Positions 49,116 to 56,548 of a DNA stretch of 59,577 bases are shown here, piece by piece; the first letter of the stretch is position 1, and every line of letters begins with the position of its first letter. Below the pieces are notes generated by a model. It saw only the letters and a program-made list of their open reading frames with translations. It made no database searches and was not told where the DNA came from. The stretch is from an uncultured Paracoccaceae bacterium (GTDB lineage Bacteria; Pseudomonadota; Alphaproteobacteria; Rhodobacterales; Rhodobacteraceae), in the NCBI GenBank assembly GCA_937146765.1, contig CAKZRP010000068.1:68530-128106 (forward strand). The letters run 5' to 3'. Position numbers and translations under genes: made by a program.

Positions 49116-50705
49116 ATGCGCAGATTGGTCATTTGCTGTGACGGCACCTGGAACACGGCGGATCAGCACAAGGATGGCGCGCCTACGCCAACCAATGTGG
49201 CCAAGCTCCATTCGCTTGTCGCTGGCAAAGATCCCATTGGGACTGAGCAGATTCCCTATTATCGCACCGGTGTGGGCACCTCGGGCAACCTAATGCGGCG
49301 GGTTCTGGGTGGGGCGATCGGCCTGCGGCTCGAAGATGACATCATGAGCGCCTACAAGTTTCTTGCCGAGACCTATGCGCCGGGCGATGAGATCTTCCTC
49401 TTCGGTTTCAGTCGGGGGGCCTATACGGTACGCAGCCTTGCGGGGATGGTGTCGAATGTCGGACTGGCGGATCTGCGACCGGACAGGCTTTCGCCCTACG
49501 AAGATCCTTGGAAAGTCGTGCACAGCCTGATGGAGCGCTACCAGTCCAACAAGGCCGGTCCGGACAAAACGATGCTGCAATCCGCACTGCTGACGCCGGA
49601 GCCACTTGGGGCGGTCTCTTTCCATGATCCAGATGGTGTTGGCTTCCGGTTCATCGGGGTCTGGGACACGGTGGGGGCGCTGGGCATTCCCGATGACAAG
49701 GGGCTGTTGCGGCTGATCCTCGGCGATCCGCGCAAACACGGCTTCCGGGATACGGAACTGGGCGGCAATGTCACCTGCGCCCGCCATGCCCTCGCGATGG
49801 ACGAATGGCGGCGGGATTTCACGCCAACCCTCTGGACCGACTGGGCCCCGGGGCAGGACGTGGAGCAGCGCTGGTTCCCGGGCGTGCATGGCGATGTGGG
49901 CGGCAGCTACCTGGATTGCGGCCTGGGCGATCTTTCGCTGGACTGGATGCTGGGTCAGGCACAAGCGCAGGGACTGGGGCTGCGGCCCATGGCACCGGGA
50001 CAGTTGAAGCCGGATGCCTTTGCCCGTCGGCACGAGTCCTATCTGGGCCTGTTTCGGTTTCGTCCGAGCCGACCGCGTGCGGTGCCGGAACTGCGTGCGG
50101 AGGCAGCCATCCTCACCGACAGGACCAGCCGCACCTGTTTCGACCCATCGGTGATCGCCCGCCATCTGACACCGCCGCCGGGAGAGGCCAGCTATTGGCC
50201 TACACGTGTCCTGGCGCCGGGGGATCTGTTCAAGACCTATGCCAGTGCCCGGCCCCGCTGGAATGCCACCGGTCTCTATATCGAGAAGGGCGGTCACTAC
50301 CATGTCACCGCACGAGGTGAATGGCTGGACGCTGCAATCCCGGCTACTGCGAATGGTGCCCGTAACGGTTCCTTTCTCGGCAAGCTGGCCTATGGGCTCG
50401 CCGCTGTTCCCGAGGCGCTGAGATCCGGTCTGCGGCGGATAGAGCGGTTGGCAAAGGCGGATGTCCCCTTCACCCGAAGGGTGCAGGAGGCGCCGTGGTT
50501 CGCCTTGATCGGGGCTATCGCAAGCGGGCAGGGGGCCAGTGAGAACGGCACCGGGGTGGAGGATCACGACATGGTCCGCCTGGGCGAGGACATGAGCTTT
50601 GTCGCCCGGCAGAGCGGGTATCTCTATCTCTTTGCGAATGATGCCTGGCACCTCTACGGCAATAACGCAGGCACCCTTGCAGTGGAGATCCGGCGACTGC
50701 CGTAA
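49116..50705 (+). CDS. DUF2235 alpha/beta hydrolase with LecA-like C-terminal domain
   Basis: The 529-residue product opens LVICCDGTWNTADQ, a DUF2235 hallmark. The nucleophile is Ser99 (FGFSRGAYT), with Asp184 (GVWDTVGALG) and His258 (GVHGDVGGSY) as triad candidates. The family includes type VI secretion phospholipases (Tle1) and many uncharacterised members. From about residue 384 to the end it resembles the galactose-binding lectin LecA (PA-IL): TGLYIEKGGHYHVTARGEW and YLYLFANDAWHLYGNNAG match that fold's calcium-loop region. No signal peptide or secretion genes are visible. The start follows AGAGGGCAGCGAC. Confidence 0.85.
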   Translation: MRRLVICCDGTWNTADQHKDGAPTPTNVAKLHSLVAGKDPIGTEQIPYYRTGVGTSGNLMRRVLGGAIGLRLEDDIMSAYKFLAETYAPGDEIFLFGFSRGAYTVRSLAGMVSNVGLADLRPDRLSPYEDPWKVVHSLMERYQSNKAGPDKTMLQSALLTPEPLGAVSFHDPDGVGFRFIGVWDTVGALGIPDDKGLLRLILGDPRKHGFRDTELGGNVTCARHALAMDEWRRDFTPTLWTDWAPGQDVEQRWFPGVHGDVGGSYLDCGLGDLSLDWMLGQAQAQGLGLRPMAPGQLKPDAFARRHESYLGLFRFRPSRPRAVPELRAEAAILTDRTSRTCFDPSVIARHLTPPPGEASYWPTRVLAPGDLFKTYASARPRWNATGLYIEKGGHYHVTARGEWLDAAIPATANGARNGSFLGKLAYGLAAVPEALRSGLRRIERLAKADVPFTRRVQEAPWFALIGAIASGQGASENGTGVEDHDMVRLGEDMSFVARQSGYLYLFANDAWHLYGNNAGTLAVEIRRLP

Positions 50706-50771
50706 GGGCAGGGGCCGTCCGATGACGGAGCGCTTGCCAATGGCCCGGCTTTGCGGCTTCAATGCATCTGC

Positions 50772-52043
50772 ATGGATTTAGAACCACAGGAAAGACCCCG
50801 CCTGTCCCTTGCGCGGGGGAGCAGGTCCCGACTGATACCCGCGGCGCAGACACCCCCCACATTGATGACACTGATCGTCGGCACCGCCCTTTCGGTGCTT
50901 TCGCTCAACATGTTCCTGCCTTCGCTGCCGGGGATCGCAGAGACCTTTGGCGCCGACTATGCGCTCGCCAACCTCTCGGTGGCGGGCTACCTTGCGATCT
51001 CCGCTGTGCTGCAACTCTTGATGGGGCCGCTGTCGGACCGCTACGGGCGACGGCCTGTAATGCTGGTCTGCTGTGTGCTCTTCCTTCTCGCCTCGATCGG
51101 CTGCGCTCTGGCCGACAGCATCTGGAGCTTCCTCGGCTTTCGCCTGCTGCAGGGGGCAATCATCAGCGGGCAGGTGATTTCGCGGGCGGTGATCCGCGAC
51201 ATGTTTCCGCCCAATGAGGCCGCCAGCAAGCTCGGCTATATCGGCATGATCATGGCCGCCGCCCCGATGATGGGGCCGATGATCGGCGGCGCGCTCGACA
51301 TGGCCTTCGGCTGGCGGGCGGGATTCTGGCTCTATACCGCTCTGGGCCTCTTGGTGCTTGCGCTGGTCTGGGGCGATATGGGAGAGACAAATACCACCCG
51401 TTCCGCCACCTTTCGCGCCCAGATGCGGCTATATCCGCGGCTGTTTTCCTCGCGTCGGTTCTGGGGCTATTCCTTCTGCGTCGCCTTTTCCATCGGCGGG
51501 TTCTATTCCTTCGTGACCGGCGCGCCACTGGTGGCCGCTGCCTGGTTCGACCTCAGCCCCGCCATGGTGGGCCTTGGCATCGGCATCATCACCGGCGGCT
51601 TCATGACCGGAAACTTCATCACCGGACGGCTGGCGCAGCGGGTGTCCTTGCTGGTGCTGATCCTGGCCGGACGCCTCATTTCCTGCCTCGGGCCGCTGGT
51701 GGGATTGGTGGTGTTCTGGGCCGGGCAGGGCAGTCCTTGGGTCTTTTTCGGCTCTGCCATCTGCGTGGGGCTCGGCAATGGGCTGACCATCGCCAATGCC
51801 AGTGCCGGGCTGATGTCGGTGCGTCCCGAACTGGCGGGCAGTGCCGCGGGCCTCTCGGGGGCGATGACCGTGGCGCTGGGCGCAGCGCTCACCTCGCTCA
51901 CCGGCGTGCTGGTGGAACCGCAGAACGCGCCCTTTGTCGTCCTTGGCATGATCCTGACCGCCAGCAGCCTTGCCCTGGTTGCGGCCCTATACACTTGGCG
52001 GGTGGAGCGACGCCTTCCGGTCGGCGTGGATGCCTCCTGCTGA
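50772..52043 (+). CDS. Bcr/CflA-type drug-efflux MFS transporter
   Basis: A 12-helix inner-membrane proton antiporter of 423 residues. LSLNMFLPSLPGIAETFGAD and LLMGPLSDRYGRRPVMLVCC are the Bcr/CflA first-helix and motif A patterns, followed by the GRLLQG-like FRLLQGAIISGQVISRAV helix. Family members export drugs such as bicyclomycin, or sulfonamides, cysteine or other metabolites. The ATG at 50772 begins MDLEPQERPR but lacks a clear ribosome-binding site; the true start could be up to 30 codons further in. Confidence 0.87.
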   Translation: MDLEPQERPRLSLARGSRSRLIPAAQTPPTLMTLIVGTALSVLSLNMFLPSLPGIAETFGADYALANLSVAGYLAISAVLQLLMGPLSDRYGRRPVMLVCCVLFLLASIGCALADSIWSFLGFRLLQGAIISGQVISRAVIRDMFPPNEAASKLGYIGMIMAAAPMMGPMIGGALDMAFGWRAGFWLYTALGLLVLALVWGDMGETNTTRSATFRAQMRLYPRLFSSRRFWGYSFCVAFSIGGFYSFVTGAPLVAAAWFDLSPAMVGLGIGIITGGFMTGNFITGRLAQRVSLLVLILAGRLISCLGPLVGLVVFWAGQGSPWVFFGSAICVGLGNGLTIANASAGLMSVRPELAGSAAGLSGAMTVALGAALTSLTGVLVEPQNAPFVVLGMILTASSLALVAALYTWRVERRLPVGVDASC

Positions 52044-52157
52044 GACGGATTGTGGCTTTCCCCGCATTGGGGGCTTTCAAAACCAACGCCCCCATGCTAC
52101 CGCCCGCGGCAAAGGAAGCCGGGGCATTCTGCCCGGTCAGTCAAACGGAGAGAACAC

Positions 52158-52580
52158 ATGGCTCTGCAACGCACTTTCTCGATCATCAAGCCCGACGCAA
52201 CCCGCCGCAACCTGACCGGCGCGATCAACGCGAAATTCGAAGAAGCCGGCCTGCGCATCGTTGCGCAAAAGCGCATCCACATGACCAAAGCACAAGCGGG
52301 CAAGTTCTACGAAGTGCACGCTGCCCGTCCCTTCTACGACGAGCTCTGCGAATTCATGTGCTCCGCACCGGTTGTCGTGCAGGTTCTGGAAGGCGAAAAC
52401 GCTGTTGCCAAGAACCGCGAGATCATGGGCGCCACCAACCCGGCAGACGCCGCACCCGGCACCATCCGCGCAGAATTCGCTGAATCCGTTGGCGAAAACT
52501 CCGTGCACGGGTCCGACGCGGAAGAAACCGCTGCCGTGGAAATCGCCTACTTCTTCTCGGGTATCGAACTGGTCGGCTAA
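52158..52580 (+). CDS. ndk: Nucleoside diphosphate kinase
   Basis: It balances nucleoside triphosphate pools by phosphate transfer from ATP. The 140-residue product has [35 protein letters not shown] and the catalytic His117 in [14 protein letters not shown] Shine-Dalgarno precedes the ATG, and a hairpin terminator follows. Confidence 0.97.
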   Translation: MALQRTFSIIKPDATRRNLTGAINAKFEEAGLRIVAQKRIHMTKAQAGKFYEVHAARPFYDELCEFMCSAPVVVQVLEGENAVAKNREIMGATNPADAAPGTIRAEFAESVGENSVHGSDAEETAAVEIAYFFSGIELVG

Positions 52581-52645
52581 ACCGTTCAGTCTTGAACCAT
52601 CGCGGGAAGGTTGGGTTTAATCGCTGAACCTTTTCCTGGGATCAG

Positions 52646-52679
52646 ACCGCCGCGCGACCTCGTGCGGCGGTTTTTCTTT
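52646..52679 (+). terminator. Rho-independent terminator after ndk
   Basis: ACCGCCGC (52646-52653) pairs with GCGGCGGT (52664-52671), followed by TTTTTCTTT. Confidence 0.88.
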
Positions 52680-52692
52680 GGACAGATGGCAC

Positions 52693-53025
52693 TCAGGCGC
52701 GCCGTTCGATCACGCCGATCTCGTTCAGGATCGCCTCAAAGGCGGAGCGGTCCTTGTCGAAGGACTGCGCCTTGATGGAGTCGAACCGCTGGCGCAGGGC
52801 TTTCTTCTCTTCGCCCTTGCAATCGTTCCAGGGTCTGCCCTGCAGCGCCATCACCAGAACGTAATAGCCGATGAAATGCGGCTTGGATCCCGCTTGCAGC
52901 AGCCGTGCATAGGCCGCATCCGCACCCAATGCATGCAGCTCCTCCGCCGAATGGATACCCGCCTTGGCACAGGAGTCCTCATAGGCGGGGCCGAGATTGC
53001 GGATCGAGGATACGGGCGTGGGCAT
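52693..53025 (-). CDS. TfoX C-terminal-domain protein
   Basis: A 110-residue protein with the TfoX_C helix-hairpin pattern: SSIRNLGPAYEDSCAKAGIH, ELHALGADAAYARLLQAG and a C-terminal half (GYYVLVMALQGRPWNDC). The N-terminal TfoX domain is missing, so it is the short form. TfoX/Sxy proteins regulate competence in gammaproteobacteria, but the single-domain form has no assigned role. I chose the ATG at 53025 as the domain boundary; the frame is open to 53097. It is convergent with ndk. Confidence 0.78.
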   Translation of the reverse strand: MPTPVSSIRNLGPAYEDSCAKAGIHSAEELHALGADAAYARLLQAGSKPHFIGYYVLVMALQGRPWNDCKGEEKKALRQRFDSIKAQSFDKDRSAFEAILNEIGVIERRA

Positions 53026-53138
53026 GGGGAGGCTCAAAGCTATGGGCGATGGATCCACAATAGTGGAGCACGCGGGCCGGGTCAGCCGCTTTCTCACCTC
53101 ACCAAGGGGCTGGGGCGAGGCTGCGGCGTAGAGGTGTC

Positions 53139-53178
53139 TTGGTTAACGATTCCAAGAGCTTGCCCTGAATATGGTTAA
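53139..53178. promoter_or_regulatory. Paired GGTTAAC boxes, candidate CtrA half-sites
   Basis: TTGGTTAA (53139-53146) and ATGGTTAA (53171-53178) lie 32 bp apart, about three helical turns, in an AT-rich gap upstream of the ManC-like gene. The complement of the second is TTAACCAT, a CtrA half-site. The pairing distance and shared orientation suggest one regulator, but no full TTAA-N7-TTAA site is present. Confidence 0.35.
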
Positions 53179-53414
53179 CTTGTGTTAGCATCTTCAATGC
53201 GAAACAATGTTACCAAGAATTCCTGTCAATTTGTGACCCTCCGGTGTGTTTGTCCTATCCGAAGGGCGCGGTCCTAGCCTTTCGCAAGCTCCTGCTTGCC
53301 GGAAGGACAGGCGCGGGAAGAGTTCAATTCGGGTAAAACTGTACACAACGGAATGCAATGGGTCGGATCAGGATCCCGCCACAGCGTCCGTCAAGACATG
53401 CACAGGAGGTTCCC

Positions 53415-54749
53415 ATGCTGCAGCCCATCATCCTCGCCGGAAGCCAAACCCAGACCAGCAACCAACTGGCCGGTGTCTGCCCGCTGCACTTCGAGACTGC
53501 GGATGGGGTGAGCAGCCGGTTCCAGCAGGTGTTGGCGGCGCTCAGCGGTGATGTCTTTGCCACGCCGGTGGTGGTCACCACCCGGGATTGCGCCGATCTT
53601 GCAGTCAGCCAGAGCGTGGAGCACAAGGGCACACGCCTGCTGCTGGAACCGCAGGAGCATAAACCCGCCGCCGCTCTGTTGAGCGCCCTATTGAGCCTGA
53701 AGGACAGGCCTGAGGCAATCGTGGTGGTGGCCCCGGCGACCGCGCGATTTGCGGATGTGAGACAGCTTGACCGGGCTCTCTGCCATGCCATCCCGGCGGC
53801 GCAACGCGGAGAAATCGTCCTCTTCGGGCACCGGACCGCGCGCGCTTATGGCGGATATGGCACGCTTGAAGTCACCTCGGTCCCGCGGGACTGCGCTCCG
53901 GTGCAGATCAGTCGGGTGCTGCCGTCAGGACGCCAGACGACCCTCGGAAGCCTGTTTCAGGCCAATCACCAGCTCTGGGGGCTGGGCATCTATGTCGCTC
54001 GGGTAGAGGTCTTGCTGGCGGCCTTTCGCAGCCACGCGAGCCGCCTGTTCCTGCCGGTCAAGAACGCCCTGCTGCGCGGCCGGGCGCTTGGATGTGGGTG
54101 GATGCTGGACAACAGCACCTATAGTAGAGTGAAGCCGCTCAGCTTTGAGAAAGCCGTGGCGCAGAAGGTGGACCATCTGGCGGCGATCCAGATGGACACC
54201 GGGTGGAGCGAATGGTCCGACTGGGCCCAGGACGCGGAGGCCGATCAGCAAGAGGTTCACCGTGACCGGGCCGCATGGGATGCCGATCTTGCCGAGGACC
54301 GGAGGCAGGGCGCCTTTGGATCTGCGGCGGATATGATGGCGGTCTACCGAGGCCTGGCGGACCTTCCCCAAGGCGAAGCGCTGGCGGCCTGCGTGAATGA
54401 TTTTGATTGGGGGCGTCGGGAAATGCTGGCCATGGGGCCGGGGTTCAGCCTTATGCGCCTCACGGTGAACCCGGGCGCGAGCCTCAACCTCAGCGCCGAG
54501 GCCGCGGCGCCGGAACATTGGGTGGTCGTGCAAGGATCGGCCCTGATCACCCTTGGCGACCACATGCGCCTGGTCTGGGAAAGCCAGAGCGCGCGGATCC
54601 CGGCCGGCCGCAAACGCCGGGTGGAAAACCCGGGCTCGGCGCCGCTGCAGATGATCCAGCTGCAGGTCTGCGCCCTGTCCAAGGTGGCAGGCTCCTCCCG
54701 CTCGCCCTTTGCCGATTTCCCGACCGACTTCCCTGCCGGAGTTGCCTGA
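53415..54749 (+). CDS. Degenerate mannose-1-phosphate guanylyltransferase/mannose-6-phosphate isomerase homologue (possible pseudoenzyme)
   Basis: The 444-residue frame has the two-part build of ManC/AlgA: an N-terminal nucleotidyltransferase-like region and a C-terminal cupin (about residues 340-430, AAAPEHWVVVQGSALITLGD and PAGRKRRVENPGSAPLQMIQ). FEKAV (244-248) and DTGWSEW (261-267) are retained. The catalytic GGSGTRLWPLSR loop is replaced by ILAGSQTQTSNQLAGVCPLH, and LLEPxxRNTAPA is replaced by LLEPQEHKPAAALLS. GDP-mannose synthesis is therefore doubtful; a regulatory or binding role is possible. The ATG has AGGAGG 5 nt upstream, an excellent ribosome-binding site, and the frame is intact. 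Confidence 0.7.
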   Translation: MLQPIILAGSQTQTSNQLAGVCPLHFETADGVSSRFQQVLAALSGDVFATPVVVTTRDCADLAVSQSVEHKGTRLLLEPQEHKPAAALLSALLSLKDRPEAIVVVAPATARFADVRQLDRALCHAIPAAQRGEIVLFGHRTARAYGGYGTLEVTSVPRDCAPVQISRVLPSGRQTTLGSLFQANHQLWGLGIYVARVEVLLAAFRSHASRLFLPVKNALLRGRALGCGWMLDNSTYSRVKPLSFEKAVAQKVDHLAAIQMDTGWSEWSDWAQDAEADQQEVHRDRAAWDADLAEDRRQGAFGSAADMMAVYRGLADLPQGEALAACVNDFDWGRREMLAMGPGFSLMRLTVNPGASLNLSAEAAAPEHWVVVQGSALITLGDHMRLVWESQSARIPAGRKRRVENPGSAPLQMIQLQVCALSKVAGSSRSPFADFPTDFPAGVA

Positions 54750-54781
54750 TCCCCCCTCTGAAACGAGCAACCTGGCCCCTC

Positions 54782-54815
54782 GACGTCCCGCGCCCCCCCC
54801 CGTGGGACGTCTTTT
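54782..54815 (+). terminator. Rho-independent terminator after the ManC-like gene
   Basis: GACGTCCC (54782-54789 region) pairs with GGGACGTC ending near 54811, followed by TTTTTCTTT. Confidence 0.82.
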
Positions 54816-54873
54816 TCTTTCTCACCCCATGGCGGGCGCGTAACAAGAGCTGCGGAGGTGCTCCGCTAAGCGA

Positions 54874-54902
54874 GTTCTGGCAGCCCCTTGGCGCGCCAGA
54901 AC
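54874..54902. other. Stem-loop in the gap between the ManC-like gene and the response regulator
   Basis: GTTCTGGC (54874-54881) pairs with GCCAGAAC (54895-54902). The 320-bp gap also holds the two terminators described beside it and no gene. This hairpin could be part of a small RNA or a remnant; nothing else supports a function. Confidence 0.3.
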
Positions 54903-54982
54903 AACAGGATTGAAAGGGAGGCAGTGACCCGGCGATCGCCAGCGGAGCGACGCCAACATCTGAGTGAGCTTATATAAGAGAA

Positions 54983-55005
54983 AACCTCCGGCGTAACCGG
55001 AGGTT
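54983..55005 (-). terminator. Rho-independent terminator after the response regulator
   Basis: On the minus strand AACCTCCGG pairs with CCGGAGGTT (54983-54991 with 54997-55005), followed by TTTTCTCTT. Confidence 0.85.
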
Positions 55006-55068
55006 CTAACGGAAGCCTTGGCGGGGCAAAGTTTTCTCTCTGGCGGAAGAGGGCAGGTGAGCGGGTGC

Positions 55069-55683
55069 TCAGAACAGGCCCGCTTCCTTTGCTGTCATCG
55101 CGGCCTGAGTACGGTTCTTGGCATCCAGCTTGCGACACAGGGTGCGGACGTGCAGCTTGATGGTCACTTCCTGCAGGTTGAGGTCCCGGGCGATTTCCTT
55201 GTTGGATTGTCCCCGGCAGAGCCCGCTCAGCACCTCGACCTCTCGCGGGCTCAGCTGTGCAAGCAGGGGATGGGTCGGCGCGGCGGCTTCCTGACGCATC
55301 AGTTCCACCGGCACGTAGATTTCGCCCGCGCTCATGAACCGCACCGCGTTGAGCAGGGATTGCGCCCCCATGGTCTTGGGTATGAAACCGATGGCTCCGG
55401 CATCCAGCGCGTCCTGGGCGGTGCGGGTCGGCGCACTGCCCGACAGGATCGCGACGCCGCGCCCGCCATTGGCCGCAAGAGCACGGGTCAAGCCGTCCAG
55501 CCCGTTCATTCCGGGCATATTGTAATCGAGGAGCACGAGATCATAGGGACCGTTGGCCTCGAGCTCTTTCATGGCGCGGGGAAGATCGGTGGTGGTGGTA
55601 ATCTCTGCGCCGCCTTCCGAGGAAAGATAGGCAGAGATCGTGTCACGCACCATATCGTGGTCATCAGCCAGAAGAATACGCAT
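55069..55683 (-). CDS. NarL/LuxR-type DNA-binding response regulator
   Basis: The 204-residue product has an N-terminal receiver domain (MRILLADDHDMVRDTIS; phospho-acceptor Asp53 in LLDYNMPGMNG; conserved Lys in FIPKTMG). A LuxR-type helix-turn-helix follows (LSPREVEVLSGLCRGQSNKE through VRTLCRKLDAKNRTQA, about 143-195). The start at 55683 puts the receiver at the N-terminus. An in-frame ATG at 55797 has a better ribosome-binding site (GGGAG) and would add 38 residues that resemble no domain. It lies 345 bp from a divergent periplasmic-protein gene and near a hybrid kinase, a likely partner. Confidence 0.9.
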   Translation of the reverse strand: MRILLADDHDMVRDTISAYLSSEGGAEITTTTDLPRAMKELEANGPYDLVLLDYNMPGMNGLDGLTRALAANGGRGVAILSGSAPTRTAQDALDAGAIGFIPKTMGAQSLLNAVRFMSAGEIYVPVELMRQEAAAPTHPLLAQLSPREVEVLSGLCRGQSNKEIARDLNLQEVTIKLHVRTLCRKLDAKNRTQAAMTAKEAGLF

Positions 55684-56028
55684 TTTGACGCTTAACCTGT
55701 GTTTACTGTACTTTCGGGAGCTTACAGCGGCAAATGTTTCTATTCTATCAACTTCTGACTTATATTCAGGGTCAAAGGCCACATAAGCAATCGCCATAAC
55801 TCACTCCCTTGTCGGTTTTCGCCACGAATTTGCGGCTATTTATCCCTTTTACTATGGAAGGGCGTGGGATGAGGCCACCATTAGGGCGAGCGGCCTGTGC
55901 TCTGGTTTACCGATCTTATACGAAAGTCTAGCAGACTATACACAGGCGTTCATGCCCATGTTCGTCGCTTATGTCACTATGCACGAAGACCCAGCCAATT
56001 GGGACGGATAGAGTTTAGGAGACGCTCC

Positions 56029-56502
56029 ATGATACGCCTTTTTGCCGCTCTTGCGGCTTCGCTGACCCTGTTTCTGGCCCTGCCTGCCGTTGCGGCGGCA
56101 GAGGACGTTGTTCTGTCTGTGACCGCGGGGGAGGCCAAGCATGACTTCTCAGTGGCGGATCTTCAGGCGCTGGGGGAGCGTGAGGTGCAGACCACAACGA
56201 TCTGGAGCGATGGGGTTCAGACCTTTGTCGGGGTTTCGCTGGATGTGCTGATGGCGCATGTGGGCGTCACAGAGGGCACTTTGGAGGCTGCGGCGGTCAA
56301 TGACTACGCCGTGCAGATCCCGATGGCGGATGCCCGTCCCGACGGCCCTATCGTCGCCTATCTGCGCAATGGTGAAACCATGTCCCTGCGCGACAAGGGG
56401 CCGCTCTGGGTGATCTACCCCTACGACAGCGGTGCGGAATTCCGCACCGAAGAGGTCTATTCGCGCAGCATCTGGCAGTTGAACCGGATCACCGTGAAGT
56501 AA
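56029..56502 (+). CDS. Periplasmic molybdopterin-oxidoreductase-fold protein lacking cysteine
   Basis: The 157-residue product has a signal peptide (MIRLFAALAASLTLFLALPA, cleavage near AAA-ED). The mature part resembles the sulfite-oxidase-type molybdopterin domain: FSVADLQALGEREVQTTTIW, GVSLDVLMAHVG, YAVQIPMADA and GPLWVIYPYD. The family's molybdenum-ligand cysteine is absent; the whole protein contains no Cys. The ATG follows AGGAG. It is only 46 bp ahead of the hybrid kinase gene and divergent from the response regulator, so a sensory role for the kinase is plausible. It is not proven to bind cofactor. Confidence 0.8.
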   Translation: MIRLFAALAASLTLFLALPAVAAAEDVVLSVTAGEAKHDFSVADLQALGEREVQTTTIWSDGVQTFVGVSLDVLMAHVGVTEGTLEAAAVNDYAVQIPMADARPDGPIVAYLRNGETMSLRDKGPLWVIYPYDSGAEFRTEEVYSRSIWQLNRITVK

Positions 56503-56548
56503 TCGTGGCCCCCGTCGGGGTCGAGGACGGCGAGGAGTAACCCCATCG

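Noticed and set aside
49116..50705. Calling the DUF2235 protein a type VI secretion effector
   Set aside because: The domain is shared with T6SS lipases, but no VgrG, Hcp, PAAR or immunity gene is seen in the window, so the claim is not supported.
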